A stretch of DNA of 64,000 bases from Abelmoschus esculentus (taxonomy: Eukaryota; Streptophyta; Magnoliopsida; Malvales; Malvaceae): positions 3,792,001 through 3,856,000 of the forward strand of contig JAUCBN010000062.1 in assembly GCA_035048815.1 (NCBI GenBank), in the 5' to 3' direction. Positions 46,196 to 58,029 of this stretch are shown here, piece by piece (positions within the stretch are counted from its first letter, which is position 1; each line of letters opens with the position of its first letter). The notes beneath the pieces were generated by a model, which saw nothing but the letters and a program-made list of their open reading frames with translations, had not been told where the DNA came from and did no database searches. The translations under genes and the position numbers were made by a program.

Positions 46196-47239
46196 TTAGT
46201 AATGACAATCCACCAAAGTGGGGGCGGAGAAGACAACAGCTGCTTGTTGTTGTTGCTGCTGCTGCTGTTGTTGTTGTTGTTGCTGATGCTTGGAAGGAAA
46301 GGGGAATTCCGGTTGCCGATGTTCTTCATCGGGAGCCGGAAGATTGAGATCCAAGTCTAGAGACAGAACATTCTTTGATTTCTTAGGTTGCTGGTGTTGT
46401 TCCATTGGGGTTGGCACTTTCAACGACAAGGCAGTGCTAGCAGCTGTAATATTACTATTACTACCTATTGACCCTCTGTGTCTTCTCATGTGCCCTCCCA
46501 AGGCTTGTCCCGATGTAAATTCCGACCCACAAATGGAACATTCATGAACCTTATTAGGCTTCATGTTGATGTTGTTGTTCCCATACAAACCTTTATTGTT
46601 GGGGTTACTCAATTGAAGGGAAAGAGATGAAATGTTGTTAGTCTTCATGAATCGATGCCCTTCTTCTTCATCCGGTAACCCTATCGTCGTCGTTACTGCC
46701 GCCGTTGTGAATTGTTCGACCGCAGCCACCTTCGGTTTCTTATGACTAGCACGATGACCACCAAGGGCTTGGAACGAAGGGAACGTACGGTTACATGTCT
46801 TGCACTCGTAAACATAGTATCCAGCCTTACCGGTCCCATTGGAAGCCGCTTCCATGAACCTCCGACTGTTGAATTTTTCGTAAACGGTCCCGGAATCTTG
46901 TTGTTGCTGCTGTTGATGATGATAATGTTGTTCATCCGGTTGTAATAACTTGGGTCCGGGCTCTCTGGATTGGCCTTGAGCCAACAGGATCAAGCAATTC
47001 GCCATGTCTTCTTCTTCCTCGGTTGTGCTACCTTGGTATTCATCGGAGGAAGAAGAAAGTGATAAATATTCACCATAATTCTCCTTGTTCACATCGTCTC
47101 CCCCACCGTTAAACATCGAATTGCTCGAAACAACAGCGAAAGGGACCGGAGATTGAGGCCTAAACCGCTTGGTCCGCTTCCCTTTAACGATATTGCTTGG
47201 ATCTCTAGACCCCATTGTGACTTCCTCAGGAGCTTCCAT
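46196..47239 (-). CDS. ZAT5-like: Q-type C2H2 zinc-finger transcriptional repressor, ZAT5-like
   Basis: 347 residues, no intron needed. The start is ATG at 47239 (MEAPEEVTMGSRDPSNIVKG); the longer upstream frame lacks support. In order: a basic stretch KGKRTKR (19-25, likely nuclear signal), an acidic stretch with EDMANCLILLAQG (77-89, the L-box of the family), finger 1 at 146-166 and finger 2 at 234-254, both with QALGGH, and an EAR repression motif LSLDLDLNLPAP (292-303). A run of Q follows at about 319-332. Such nuclear proteins bind AGT-core DNA and recruit TOPLESS-type corepressors in stress and growth control. A TATA-like TTATATAT lies about 62 bp upstream. The Q run is longer than I would expect for the family. 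Confidence 0.95.
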   Translation of the reverse strand: MEAPEEVTMGSRDPSNIVKGKRTKRFRPQSPVPFAVVSSNSMFNGGGDDVNKENYGEYLSLSSSSDEYQGSTTEEEEDMANCLILLAQGQSREPGPKLLQPDEQHYHHQQQQQQDSGTVYEKFNSRRFMEAASNGTGKAGYYVYECKTCNRTFPSFQALGGHRASHKKPKVAAVEQFTTAAVTTTIGLPDEEEGHRFMKTNNISSLSLQLSNPNNKGLYGNNNINMKPNKVHECSICGSEFTSGQALGGHMRRHRGSIGSNSNITAASTALSLKVPTPMEQHQQPKKSKNVLSLDLDLNLPAPDEEHRQPEFPFPSKHQQQQQQQQQQQQQQAAVVFSAPTLVDCHY

Positions 47240-48590
47240 CTTCCCAAAAGATAAGGAAATAAAGATATAGAAGAAGCAAAGGAGAGGGAAGTGGGATGCA
47301 ATATATAACAAAGAATAAATGACAAAAAATAGGGTAAAAATGGAGAGAAAGTTATGGGCTTTAGGGGTCAGTTTTGGAGTCAAAATGGAAGGACCCCAAT
47401 GGAATAGTATGAGTAAATTAGCCAGACAAGATTTCGTTGAGCAGACAAAGAGACACATATAGGTAATAATATAAGCATATGTTATGTATGTTTTTATTTA
47501 TAGGCATAGTTTTGGAGAAAAAGAACAGAAAAATGTAACTGAAATGATGTAAAATTATAACAGTTTGTATTGTTTTTGTTGAACGTAAAAGCCCCGTTTC
47601 ACACTCTCTTTCTCACACTTTGCCAACGCACTCAACGATGAGGTTAAATCAATATCGGACAATTATAAACATATTTATTGCTAAAAAACAATTTCCCGAC
47701 AACATCCTATGATCTAATGCTTTGTGACACGGTATAAGCACGATTCTACTTATCCTTTGCTGTCTTAATTGGATTATAAAATCATGGTTCATTAGTTGAT
47801 TGGATGTACTCGGTGGAGAATTTGACACCATCTATGGTTAAATGATAATCGAATAGTTGTGGATCGGGTTAATTGGAATCGAGTTCATTAAGGTTTTAAA
47901 AGTTTGAGTAATTTTAGGTTCAGATTATTTTAAGTGAACGCATTTCGATTGACTCAATTTAAAATAATAATTTTTGGGTCATTCTTCGAATTTCGATTAG
48001 AGATAGCCATTTGTTCAAATCGATCCAATGAGTTCTAATCTGACTCGATCGTATAAGGTCATGTCTGGTTTAAGGTGATAAATATTATAATACACCATCT
48101 CTATTTTTCTTCAATTAACTCTATATTTTATTAAATAAAAAAGTTTATATCAATCACGTAGGTGGAGGGTCGAGTTTTTTTTCGAAAATTTGAATTGAGT
48201 AGAAAATCATAAAATATCGAGCTGATTTAGGTGAAGGTGCTATATTTTCGGGTTGAAATATGAGTCATCTAAAATTTTAACCCATGACTATCTTTAATTT
48301 TGATCGAATTAATTCGATTTTTAACATTTTTATATTTTGATATAATTTCAGATTTAAATTTGACTTAAAATTGACTATCAAAAATCATCCAAATATGTAT
48401 ATAAAATATTTATGATATATTTAATATCAATGTTCTCATTTGTCAATAAGTTTTAAATTTGAATCACTAATTTCATTGTTACTAGACTGTCACATACCAA
48501 TCACTTTGCTTGCAATAAACTTCACAGACCAATCACACACTAATCACACTGACATGCATTTCTCTCATACCGATGGTACATGAATATAGG
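47240..48590. other. Upstream region of the zinc-finger gene, then AT-rich spacer
   Basis: The first few hundred bases are the presumed 5' UTR and promoter (TATA-like at 47301-47309). The rest has no gene. A frame that runs upstream from 47239 to 47458 is open by chance. Confidence 0.5.
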
Positions 48591-48599
48591 GGTAAGTAT

Positions 48600-49092
48600 T
48601 CCTAGGAATGTACACAAAACTCGAGCTCGACGGGTTTCGACCCGACCCAGTTTGATAGGGTCGGATTTTTTGGTGAAAAATTTGGGTTTGGATCAGGTCA
48701 GGTCGGATTTTTTTAAGGGTGATATCGGGTCGGGGTCGGGTTTAGGGTGAAAAAATCTGACCTGACCTGACTCGGGATTAATAGTGTAATTTTCTCATAT
48801 ATATATTTTATGGATATTTACAATAATGATCCCTCTTTATATATATTTTATACAATTAGATTATTAAAATTAAATTTTTTATAATTAGGTCATTAAAATT
48901 AAATATTTTTATAATTAAATCTTTAAATTTTATTTTTTTACAGTTTAGTCCATAAAATTTTAATTTTTTAATGATTCAGGTCGGGTCGGATTTTAAAGCT
49001 TAAAAATCGGGTGGGTCGAATTTTTTCACCTTAAAACCGGGTCGGGTGCGGGTGGGCCGAAAATCTGACCCGACCCGTGCCCATCCCTAATC
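48600..49092. mobile_element. Decayed hAT-type MITE
   Basis: Ends TAGGAATGTACAC and GTGCCCATCCCTA are imperfect inverted repeats. Inside, GGTCGGGTCGG-type words repeat. No clean 8-bp duplication is found. Confidence 0.55.
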
Positions 49093-50098
49093 GAAACAAA
49101 TTAAAATATTACGACCGAAAAATTAAAATTTTATAAGTTTGAATCTTAATATCTATATTAAAAATATAATTATCTTTTTATTTGAAAATATTATATCTAG
49201 CTGGAATGGATTTTATCGAAATTTTTGTAACGATTATATTTTAGAAAATATTTACGATTGTTAAATATTAATTATTGTTATCGAACGGTGAATACGATAA
49301 ATATGAAAAAGATGATAGAAAAGCAAATGAGTTATGAATTATTTAGAATATAACAAATGATCTCAATAGAAAAATTATATTGTTTATCATAAAATACTTG
49401 AGTTTAAATTATTTTGTCGATAAAATATATCTTATTAAAATATTAAAAATAATATTAAAAATATTATCAAAATTTTTTATGAATTATTTACTTCAGCTCA
49501 ACGATTGTGCGTATGTTGAACTGATATACAATGTTATTGGGTTCGGTTCGGGCTCGAGGCTTGGCGAGCTTGGAATTTTAGGTTCGAGCTCGGCTCGAAA
49601 ATAATATTATTGGGTTCAGCTCGGGCTCGAAGCTCGTAGGTCTCGGTTCGGGCTCGTCAAGCTCGGGTCGACCTAAAATGGAAAATTTTGTTATATTTTT
49701 ATATAAAAGATGAGACCTCGTTAAAAACTTTTTTCATAACCAACACCGAAAGTAAAATTTAATATTGAGAAAGGGAAAAAAGTGTCCAATGTATTTCAAT
49801 TAATTTATTTTTAGTGGATTTTTTCTTATTTTATTTTATTATTTTTCTTTTGCTAAAGAGATTACTTTTAGTGTATATATAATATATATGTAATTTAATT
49901 ATTCTGAACCTGTTCAGGAGCTTTTCAAGCCGAACTTGGGTAGACTCGACTCGACTCGTTAAGATCTCGAACTGAACTCGAATTAAATTCACTCGAACCA
50001 AACTTTAACCGAGTTTTGACTGAGTTGAGCCCGATTGTCTAAACCCCCCAAAGAATCCGCCGTACTATCCATCTCTTTCTTTGCATTTATTCCTTTTA
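49093..50098. other. AT-rich spacer with hAT-like repeats
   Basis: No gene. 49525-50040 is dense in GGCTCGAGCTCGGCTCGA-like words as in hAT-type MITEs, but I could not fix its ends. Confidence 0.45.
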
Positions 50099-50353
50099 GG
50101 ATAAATTACATAAATGATCAGTGAAGTTTGAGTAAGTTTCTATTTGCACCACTGAAGTTTGAAAATGTATGTTTCAGTCACAAATATTTTCATTTTTGTA
50201 ATAAAACGGTTATTCAACTGTTAGCTTCTGCTAAATTGATGATGTGTTACGTTAAAACAAATTGAAAATCTTAGATTTCAAAACATAATATTTCAAATTT
50301 TAGTGTTGAAAAAAAAATTATTCAAACTTCAATGACCATTTATGTAGCTTACC
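50099..50353. mobile_element. MITE with 32-bp inverted ends
   Basis: Left GGATAAATTACATAAATGATC pairs with the right end, whose complement reads GGTAAGCTACATAAATGGTC; pairing continues through GAAGTTTGA. The superfamily is not determined. Confidence 0.7.
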
Positions 50354-51230
50354 TTTTCTTTTACCTCCTATTCGTGTTACGCTTCATGTTTTCTTTTGTT
50401 TACATTTAATTTTTTTAATAAAATAAAAATCAATTAATTATAGATTTAGTATCGAATATATAATTTTTAAAAATAATAATCTAATTATTCAATTATAATT
50501 TTGTGATAAATAGGTTAATTTATGGTTAAAATTAAAATGTTATATGATATAATAATAATTTTAATCTTAAAATTTATACATTCTGTTAATATAATCCTAG
50601 TTCAAAAGTAATTTAATAAGATTGAACTTCCATGCTTAAAATTTTTGATATTACATCTTCTTGACACAACTTCTAACCATTCATCGCACTTCATACTATT
50701 ATTTCTCGATTATTAACATATGTAATAATTTGAGAGACTGACGGTAAATGATGCATACAATGAACCCTTATGGGGTATACATACATCTAGGGGTGCTTAT
50801 CGAGTGAGTTGATCGTGAGTTGGGCATTATTCGACTCATGCTCGTTAAAAAATTTTATTGTTTGACTCGACTCGTTACTCGTTAAGCTCGTTAAAATTGT
50901 GCTTGACTCATGCTCGTTAAAATATTTTATTGCTCAAATACAAAGGAATTGTCTAATATCTAACAAATACAAGGAAATAACATTCCAAGGAAACACCTCA
51001 AAAAACGTTACCGTAGGAAATGTGTTATTACCCTTACTCATGAATGTATCTGAACCAAACATGGGTATGTAATTCCGAAAAAGATTATTATCAAAAAAAT
51101 AATCTTTTCTATGAACCAAACACAACCTAAACATGTAAGTTATTTCCTACCTAAAAAAAACCATGTTTTCGAGGCTAGCTGGACATTGTAATGGTTGCCT
51201 AAAATGCTAGAACTCCTACACACATTTTTG
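50354..51230. other. AT-rich spacer with one hAT-type end
   Basis: A possible left end of a hAT-type MITE (TAGGGGTGCTTATCGAG) starts at 50791 and carries GACTCGTTACTCG-like repeats to about 50935; no right end is found. No gene. Confidence 0.45.
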
Positions 51231-51599
51231 GGGTAAATTACCTTCGAGGCCATTAAAGTTATCGGTCATATTGAAAACAATATTGAAATTAAACAAGAGT
51301 ACACCTAACCACTGAACTAAGTTTAACATTTAATTTATATTTAATAACATTTTAATATTAATTTAAATTTTTATCTTAACTTAAAAAATATTTATTATTA
51401 TCTTAACATAAATAATAAAAACTAAATATATAATTATATAAAATTATTTAACTATCATGTCATCAGTTTTATTAAAGGTATGAGTCAATGGCTTGATTGA
51501 AATTATTTTAATAGTTTAATGGTTTAATTGAAAATTTTGTAATTCAGTGATCAAAATAGTATCATACCAATACTTTAGTGGCCTTGAAGATATTTTACC
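51231..51599. mobile_element. MITE with about 38-bp inverted ends
   Basis: Left GGGTAAATTACCTTCGAGGC and the complement of the right end, AGGTAAAATATCTTCAAGGC, match on through ACTAAAGT. It is AT-rich inside. Superfamily not determined. Confidence 0.7.
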
Positions 51600-51829
51600 T
51601 TTTTATTTTTTGTTTATATAATATTTGTTTGTTGTCTAATTAAGGTCAATTAATTTATTCAACTTGCTAACATGCAACACTGAGTGTATCAGAAGCTACT
51701 GAATCTCTACCCTCTCTTCTTTATGGATTAAATAAAATATCAGAAAATGGTTGGTTGTAATTTCACTGCAAAACATTCTCTTACAAGCTAGCTCCTCACA
51801 CTTGGTTATCCGAACACGATCGGTTCTGA

Positions 51830-52870
51830 TCCGACATAATTTTATATGATTAAAGTCTTTTTTTAATTTATTTTAGGTTGAGTTAGATCAGATTTTTTAA
51901 GATAAAGTCAAGTCAAGTTCGAGTTTATAATGAAAAATAATGATCAACTCGATCCAAAATAATATTTAGAGATAGTTGTTATAATTAGGAGTGTGAAAAA
52001 ATCTGATCCGATTCGATTATCCGTTGATCCGATCTGAAACTTTGAATTTTTGATCTGAATTTTACTTTTCGAATAATTCAGATCGGATATCCAAAAATTT
52101 TGGATTGGATACGAATAGATATTTTACATTCGGATATCGATTATCCGTATCCAAAAAATTTAATTTTTATACATATGAATATTATTATATTTAATACTTT
52201 TACTTGTTATATATGAAAAAAATAAATTTTCATGGATAAAAATATTTTTATATTCAATAATTTGTTGATTATTATATTTGAAAACTAAAATTTTCATGAA
52301 TAAGATCGTCAAATTAAAAAAATACTTAAATTAAGTCATAAATTCGGATATTCAGATATCCAAAAAATTGATCCAAAATTTTGGGTATCTAAAAATTGAA
52401 TAACTAATTTTTTTGGATCGGATATAGATCGCTAAAATACCATATCCAAAATTTTAGATGAAATTGAATGGGATAATCCAAAATATACGCCCCTAATTAT
52501 AATGTTCATGTTTGTATATTTATTTCAATTACCTTTGTATTTTATCGAATAAAAGTGAGATAATTATGATAATATCTCATCTCCATACTTTTTTCAAGTA
52601 ATTCCTTATTTTACCTAATAAATTTTAGTTTGTGTTTGAGTTGAATCATTATTTTAAGATAAAGTTGGGTTAGGTTTAAGTTTAGAGTAAAAAATACTCA
52701 ATCCGAGTCAAGATAATATTTAGAGATAATTGTTATAATGTTCATATTTGTATAATTATTTTAATTATCTCTCAATTTTATCCAATAAAAGTGAGATAAT
52801 TATTATAATGTTTCATCTCTATATTTTCGAATTAACTCATTTTTTTACCAAATAAAAATAATAGAAAATT
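51830..52870. repeat. Direct duplication of about 260 bp, first copy split by a MITE
   Basis: Sequence around AATATTTAGAGATAGTTGTT (51960) and AATGTTCATGTTTGTATA (52500) recurs unbroken at about 52640-52870. The second copy shows the state before the MITE at 51986 inserted. Confidence 0.8.
51986..52495. mobile_element. hAT-type MITE with flanking 8-bp duplication
   Basis: 510 bp from TAGGAGTGTG to ACGCCCCTA with TCGGATATCC-like repeats inside. Flanks GTTATAAT (51978-51985) and ATTATAAT (52496-52503) match at seven of eight bases; the unoccupied copy near 52733 has one GTTATAAT. Confidence 0.82.
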
Positions 52871-54031
52871 TTATTAGTGTCGGGTCAAATCGGTGAAAAA
52901 ATTTTACCCTAAAATTTGGTTCGATTTCAAGTTCAGATTGAATAGAATAATCAAACATCGAGTTAGATTCGAGTGGATATTTTAAATTTTTGAGTCGGTT
53001 CAAGTCAATAAAAATTTCGGTCCAATTAAACCCATGACCATCCCTATTCATACATACATATAATATATATAACAAAATAATTTATATTCGAATTTTAAAA
53101 ATATTATTATTAAAAGAATCTGTGAAGTACCCTATAAATCCTGATATAAACTATTGTCTATATCCTTTGCTTGGGAATCTTTCTTTGATTTGGATCAGTA
53201 CGTGCTGCACACAATGAATAACCATCTTCATGCACAAGAACTTGCCTACCTTCATCCATCCACCATCTATTTTCTACATAATCATGCCACATGCACTATA
53301 AATTAAACTAAATTAAATCAATTTTTGGAGTTGAAAAAAAATAGTAATAAAATTAAAAATAAGATAAAAATAAATTATTATTTGATGCGTTTTTAATAAA
53401 AAATAATAATTTTATGAACATCTGGTTAGTAGCAGATTATAATTATATGTAAAAAGAGGTGATGATTCACCTTAAAAAATAAGATGAATAAATCTAATTG
53501 GCTGAGACCATAGATAACGTGGTAAAGAAAGTTAATGATATATTTTCTCGGGATTCAGCGTAAAATTGTTTATATTTGTTTACATAAAATGTTGAATAAA
53601 TATATATTTATTAAAATTTTAAAATATTTAATTTATTTACGGTCTACATGTATCATATTATTATTTTTGAAATCCACTTATTTTCTTATAAAATTAAATA
53701 TTATTCACACGTATATATGTGTCGCAAATGCTACTTTATTTTATAATTATAATTAAGAAACAATGATTAGTTAAAGATTAAGAAAACGAAATTACATATT
53801 TATATATTCAATGCCATTCGTATCACACAAGACAAAAATAGCATGACATGTGGAACATATATATAACTATTTAAAATAATTCAACCTCTTATTATTGATA
53901 TTGAAAATCGCCACTTGTATTATTTAATATATATTTTTTAATATTTTTAGGATTAGCGTAGATTTTTTCAAATGGTTATCCGTATAATTTTGTAAAAAAT
54001 ATAAATAAAAAATATTATTATTTGTTGGTAG
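52871..54031. other. AT-rich spacer
   Basis: No gene, RNA gene or clear repeat seen. Confidence 0.5.
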
Positions 54032-54565
54032 AGGGTATAAACGAGACGAGTCGAGTTTAAGTAGTGCTAGGCTTGACTCGTTAAGATTTCGAGTCGAGTT
54101 CGAGCTTGAGTAATTTTAAACGAGCTTGAAATGTCTGAACTCGGCTCAGTTCGTTAAGAACTCGAGTCAAGTTCGAGCTTTTTTTGAGTCTAATCGAGTC
54201 AAGTATTTATCGATCTTTGACCGTGTTAGATTCGAGTAACTCTTATCTCCCACGTCTCATTTAAATCCTAATGGACAAAAAATTTTGATACACAAGTTTT
54301 GTAAACTAAAACATGTAATTTTAGGTTTTAGACTTATGTTTAAGATTTAGATTTTAGGGTTTTAAGTTTAGAAATATAGATTTTAAATTATAAAAAAATA
54401 AAAAATAGTATATTTATATTTTCGAGTAGCTCGTAAGCTTTTCGAGTCTAGTATTATGTAGCTTGACTCGGCTCGTTAAGACCTCGCGTTGAGTCCAATC
54501 GAGTCGAGTTTTGATCGAGTCAAACTCGAATAGCTCGCAATTTGTGTCGTCTCATTTACAACCCT
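54032..54565. mobile_element. hAT-type MITE
   Basis: 534 bp from AGGGTATAAACGAGACGAG to CGTCTCATTTACAACCCT, inverted ends of about 19 bp. The inside is rich in CTCGACTCGTTAAG words, as in the MITE at 43963. The duplication is uncertain. Confidence 0.72.
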
Positions 54566-55755
54566 ATTTGTAGGTGACGATTATTTCGATCCCCGTAACA
54601 TTCACCTTATTCTTAAAAATATAGTCCCAAGTACCTTTTTTTCCCTAAATATTAAATCTAAAAGGATCATTTTTGTAAATTTCCCAGAAATCTGCATCAA
54701 TGATGAAAAATTCCCATGTGCCACCATGTACTCAAGTCATTGTCCAATAAGAGTTTATTGACATCCATCCCTTTTAAAACATGTGTCTCATCTGTACATG
54801 TAATTAATGTTCATTAGCTCTCTCAATCTCTCTCTACAAGGTGGGAGTGATGGAATGAGATGAAGAACGGTGCGGACATGGCTGAAAAAGTGTTATTTCC
54901 TACGTCAATATATATCGATATTGTAATCGAAATATAAAAATATCGAGATTTATTAATTGATCGTAAGTTAAATATATTATATTTTATGTTGTATGAGTTT
55001 AAATTTTAATATTTTACATTGCTTATCAAAAGCATTAAAGAAGAGAGCCTTAAACGACTCTTTCTGTTTTTGTATTGGGCTTTGCGTTTAGGTATTCATG
55101 TTCCATATAAATTTTGTCATGGTGCACTTAAATCCAAACTCTTGTCTACCTTAGTATGTTTTTTTATTCGATAATAAGATAATATTTTTGTCTGATTTTA
55201 AATATAAAAAGAATCACAATACATAAAATAAATTATTTTTACTCGAGTCATCAAATTTTATTAGAAAACGAAAAAAGATTTAAAAAATTATTCAATACAA
55301 ATTATTAAAATTTCCGAAGCAACAATTTAAATAAGATAATTTTAGAATACCGAATACATAGAAATTCAGTGAAAATAGAGATTGATGCAGTGGAAAACGT
55401 GTGTAACCTTCTACCTGGTGACTGCTACATATGATTCTGGTTTCTCTTCCATTGTTCCTACAGGAAACCCTGACCTTAACATCTCCATGGGAGAAACAGA
55501 GTTGAAAGAGTCTCTTTTCATACACACAAAACAAATATAGTTATAGAAAAATGAGGAGAAACGACAACAGAAAAACATGAGACTCGTGTGGGGACGAACC
55601 ACCCTCCCCTGATAGATGATCAATTCCATTTCTGCAAATCCAACATCAACCTAATGGTGATATAACCTGGGGGTTAACCCAAGGTCTCTCTGGGTCAGCC
55701 ACATCAATGCATTCTAGTAAAAAATGTGAAAGGAAATATATATCTAGCTGTAACT
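54566..55755. other. Spacer, mostly nothing recognised
   Basis: A minus frame at 55411-55629 reads about 70 residues but matches nothing I know; it may be chance or a lost exon. 55640-55755 is the start of the tandem array and recurs near 60690 (GGTCTCTCTGG..). Confidence 0.4.
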
Positions 55756-55820
55756 CAGGATATCAATCCCTGTATCTCTCACATGCTAAGCGAGCACTTT
55801 ACCATCTAAACTACATCCCC
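55756..55820 (-). pseudogene. tRNA-Ala (AGC) pseudogene
   Basis: From 55820 the minus strand reads GGGGATGTAGTTTAGATGG, then GCTTAGCATG around anticodon AGC, and a weakened T arm. The 3' acceptor strand does not pair. Confidence 0.65.
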
Positions 55821-55879
55821 TGTTGGTAAGTTAATTAATATTAATATATAAATTGGTATGAAAACAGTGCAGTTTTGTA

Positions 55880-55888
55880 TAAAATATT
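55880..55888. other. Target-site duplication of MULE-like element, left
   Basis: TAAAATATT, repeated exactly at 57086-57094; the paralogous locus near 61712 has it once. Confidence 0.92.
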
Positions 55889-57085
55889 GGCTTAACTCAG
55901 TAATAGGTGTCCAAAGTATAAACTTTTTCTGAAATAGGTGCTTAATGTTTTATTTGGCTGAAATAAGTGCCTAAACTATATATTTTTCTGAGATAGGTGC
56001 CTAATGTATTTTTTGGCTGAAATAGGTGCCTAAAGTTTTATTCCCTTAGTGTTTTAAGGTAACATTGTTAAAAGAAAATTGTTTAATTTATAAATAAGTA
56101 CCTAAACTATATATTTTTTAAAATAGGTGCCTAAAGTATTTTTTATTAAAATAAATGTCTAATTTTTTCTTATAAGTAATTTATATTTCTTATAAGATAT
56201 AAAATTATTTATATCATCGTTTTAATCTATTAAATTATTTATTATAATTGATTAATAATTTATTTAAATTTGATTTATATTATTTATATATCACTGTTCT
56301 CTTCGAATTCGTTGCGAAAATCTGAGTTTTCTTCACTTTCTGAATCCATATGAATTCCATGATTCGAATTTTCACAAATGAATTATTTCCCTGAATTGGG
56401 CTTCTCTTCTTCTTCTTTAGGTACTCTGTTTTCTAGCTCCATTTCTTCATTTGTTTCATAGCTTTCTAAAGGAGACTCCAAATTCTATAAGTTAAAGAAG
56501 ATTTGTACGGAGCAGATCGAGAACGTGTTAAAATCACAGTATTTTTCGGCCGCGATGAACAAAAAGATTAAAAATCCTTAGCTTCCACTTTATTTAAACG
56601 TTATATTTAAATAAACATACATATTTAAACATTAATCAATAATTTAATAAATAATTTAAACATACATATTTAAACGTTAATCAATAATTTAATAAATCAA
56701 ATTTAAATAAATTATTAATCAATTATAATAAATAATTTAATAGATTAAAACGATGATATATAAATAATTTTATATCTTACAAGAAATATAAATTACTTAT
56801 AAGAAAAAATTAGGCATTTATTTTAATAAAAAATACATTAAGCACCTATTTTAAGAAAATATATAGTTTAAGTACTTATTTATAAATTAAACAATTTTCT
56901 TTTAACAATGTTACCTTAAGACACTAAGGGAATAAAACTTTAGGCACCTATTTCAGTCAAAAAATACATTGGGCACCTATCTCAGAAAAAATATATAGTT
57001 TAGGCACTTATTTCAGCCAAATAAAATATTAGGCACCTATTTCAGAAAAAGTGTATACTTTAGGCACCTATTATTGAGTTAAGCC
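55889..57085. mobile_element. MULE-like non-autonomous element with about 390-bp inverted repeats
   Basis: 1197 bp. The arms 55889-56277 and 56693-57085 are near-identical inverted copies starting GGCTTAACTCA. The 9-bp duplications TAAAATATT and the long ends fit Mutator-like elements. Each arm holds several spaced copies of a motif like GAAATAGGTGCCTAA. The 415-bp centre is unlike the arms and may be captured DNA. No transposase is present. Confidence 0.88.
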
Positions 57086-57303
57086 TAAAATATTTTCAAA
57101 CTAAGACCGTTTATTTTCCAATTCAATCCACCAAAATTCCCTCCATGAAACCAAAAATATTAAATTTTTTGTTTGAAAAATTTCAAAACATTATTGAAGT
57201 TTGAATTAAAATTTTCCTCCAAATTCCACCATTACTTATGTGATTCTGTCTCTCTTCTTCTCCACCATTCCCACACTTGACTTTATCACAATCAAAGATC
57301 AAA

Positions 57304-57576
57304 ATGGTTGTTGTCTCCTTCGGTGAACATGACAACAAGGAGAACATCCCTCCTTTCTCATCCAAATACCCAACTTATGCTCTAAAAAAACCTTCGTCTT
57401 CCTACAAAAATCGAAACAGGAGATTAAGAACACCACTTCTAGACATTACCAATATCATCTACTCGACTCTGGTTCAATCCGATACAACTATCCCAATTTC
57501 TTCCCAGGCTGAAAATGGAATTGCATTAATTTGCAAGAAGACTTGTTTGGTGTATAAAAGTGGCAACTTCAGATAA
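57304..57576 (+). CDS. Small protein with KEN box and D-box, copy 1 (ATG intact)
   Basis: 90 residues, single exon as seen. ATG at 57304 is the first in frame; the longer frame to 57277 would begin with TTG. It has a KEN box at 12-14 (DNKENIPP) and a D-box RTPLLDITN at 42-50, which fits the full consensus R-x-x-L-x-x-I-x-N. A basic stretch KNRNRRLR lies just before the D-box and the C-terminus is KSGNFR. These degrons are recognised by the CDC20/CDH1 activators of APC/C, so a cell-cycle substrate or inhibitor is likely, but I do not recognise the family. A MULE-like element ends 218 bp upstream of the ATG. Related copies: 59391, 61942, 62852. Confidence 0.6.
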   Translation: MVVVSFGEHDNKENIPPFSSKYPTYALKKPSSSYKNRNRRLRTPLLDITNIIYSTLVQSDTTIPISSQAENGIALICKKTCLVYKSGNFR

Positions 57577-58029
57577 CTCAACCGTTAGATTTAGATCCAT
57601 AATTATGTTACTGGGGAGGGTGGTTCATTAGTCAACTACTCAATCTGCATGATTGAATTGGAGGCTTCATTTGTATTTATTCCCTTGCAAGTTGTATCAA
57701 TGTCTGCCTATAAAATTATACATTGTACACAAATATGCTATAATGTCTCAGAATCGATATCTGATCTTACATATTTATACTACCGAGCAAAAATATGAGT
57801 TGATTCTCCTGTTCAATGTTTTCGAATCGATAAGCGAATGCTCTACCATCTAAGTTGCATTCTCTACTATAGAATTAGATCAAAATTTTTATTGTAAATC
57901 ATGTTTTTGCTTTAACAACTAAAAATTGAGATGATTAAGCAACAGGCAGATGCATTTCGTTGAAAATATTAGGCAAAGTGTGAATTATATGCTGATGAGA
58001 TTGACATTGTTGAATTGCAGGAAATACAA
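57577..58029 (+). other. 3' region of copy 1 and start of array unit B
   Basis: Carries GGGGAGGGTGGTTCATT, shared with the region after the other copies, and a tRNA-Ala 5'-half relic at 57831-57865 (minus). 57900-58000 matches 61250-61320, so the next unit starts here. No gene. Confidence 0.6.

Noticed and set aside
46290..46547. Plus-strand frame in the zinc-finger gene
   Set aside because: Antisense shadow of the ZAT5-like coding sequence.
46712..46945. Second plus-strand frame in the zinc-finger gene
   Set aside because: Antisense shadow; Leu-rich only because of the complementary Q and N codons.
47083..47091. KEN triplet (NKENY) in the ZAT5-like protein
   Set aside because: A three-residue match without D-box or known APC/C link in this family.
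47240..47458. N-terminal extension of the ZAT5-like protein
   Set aside because: It starts without a supported ATG; family proteins start MEA.EEV, which is at 47239.
55411..55629. 72-residue minus frame
   Set aside because: No recognised domain, no splice context I trust, and no counterpart in the other array units.
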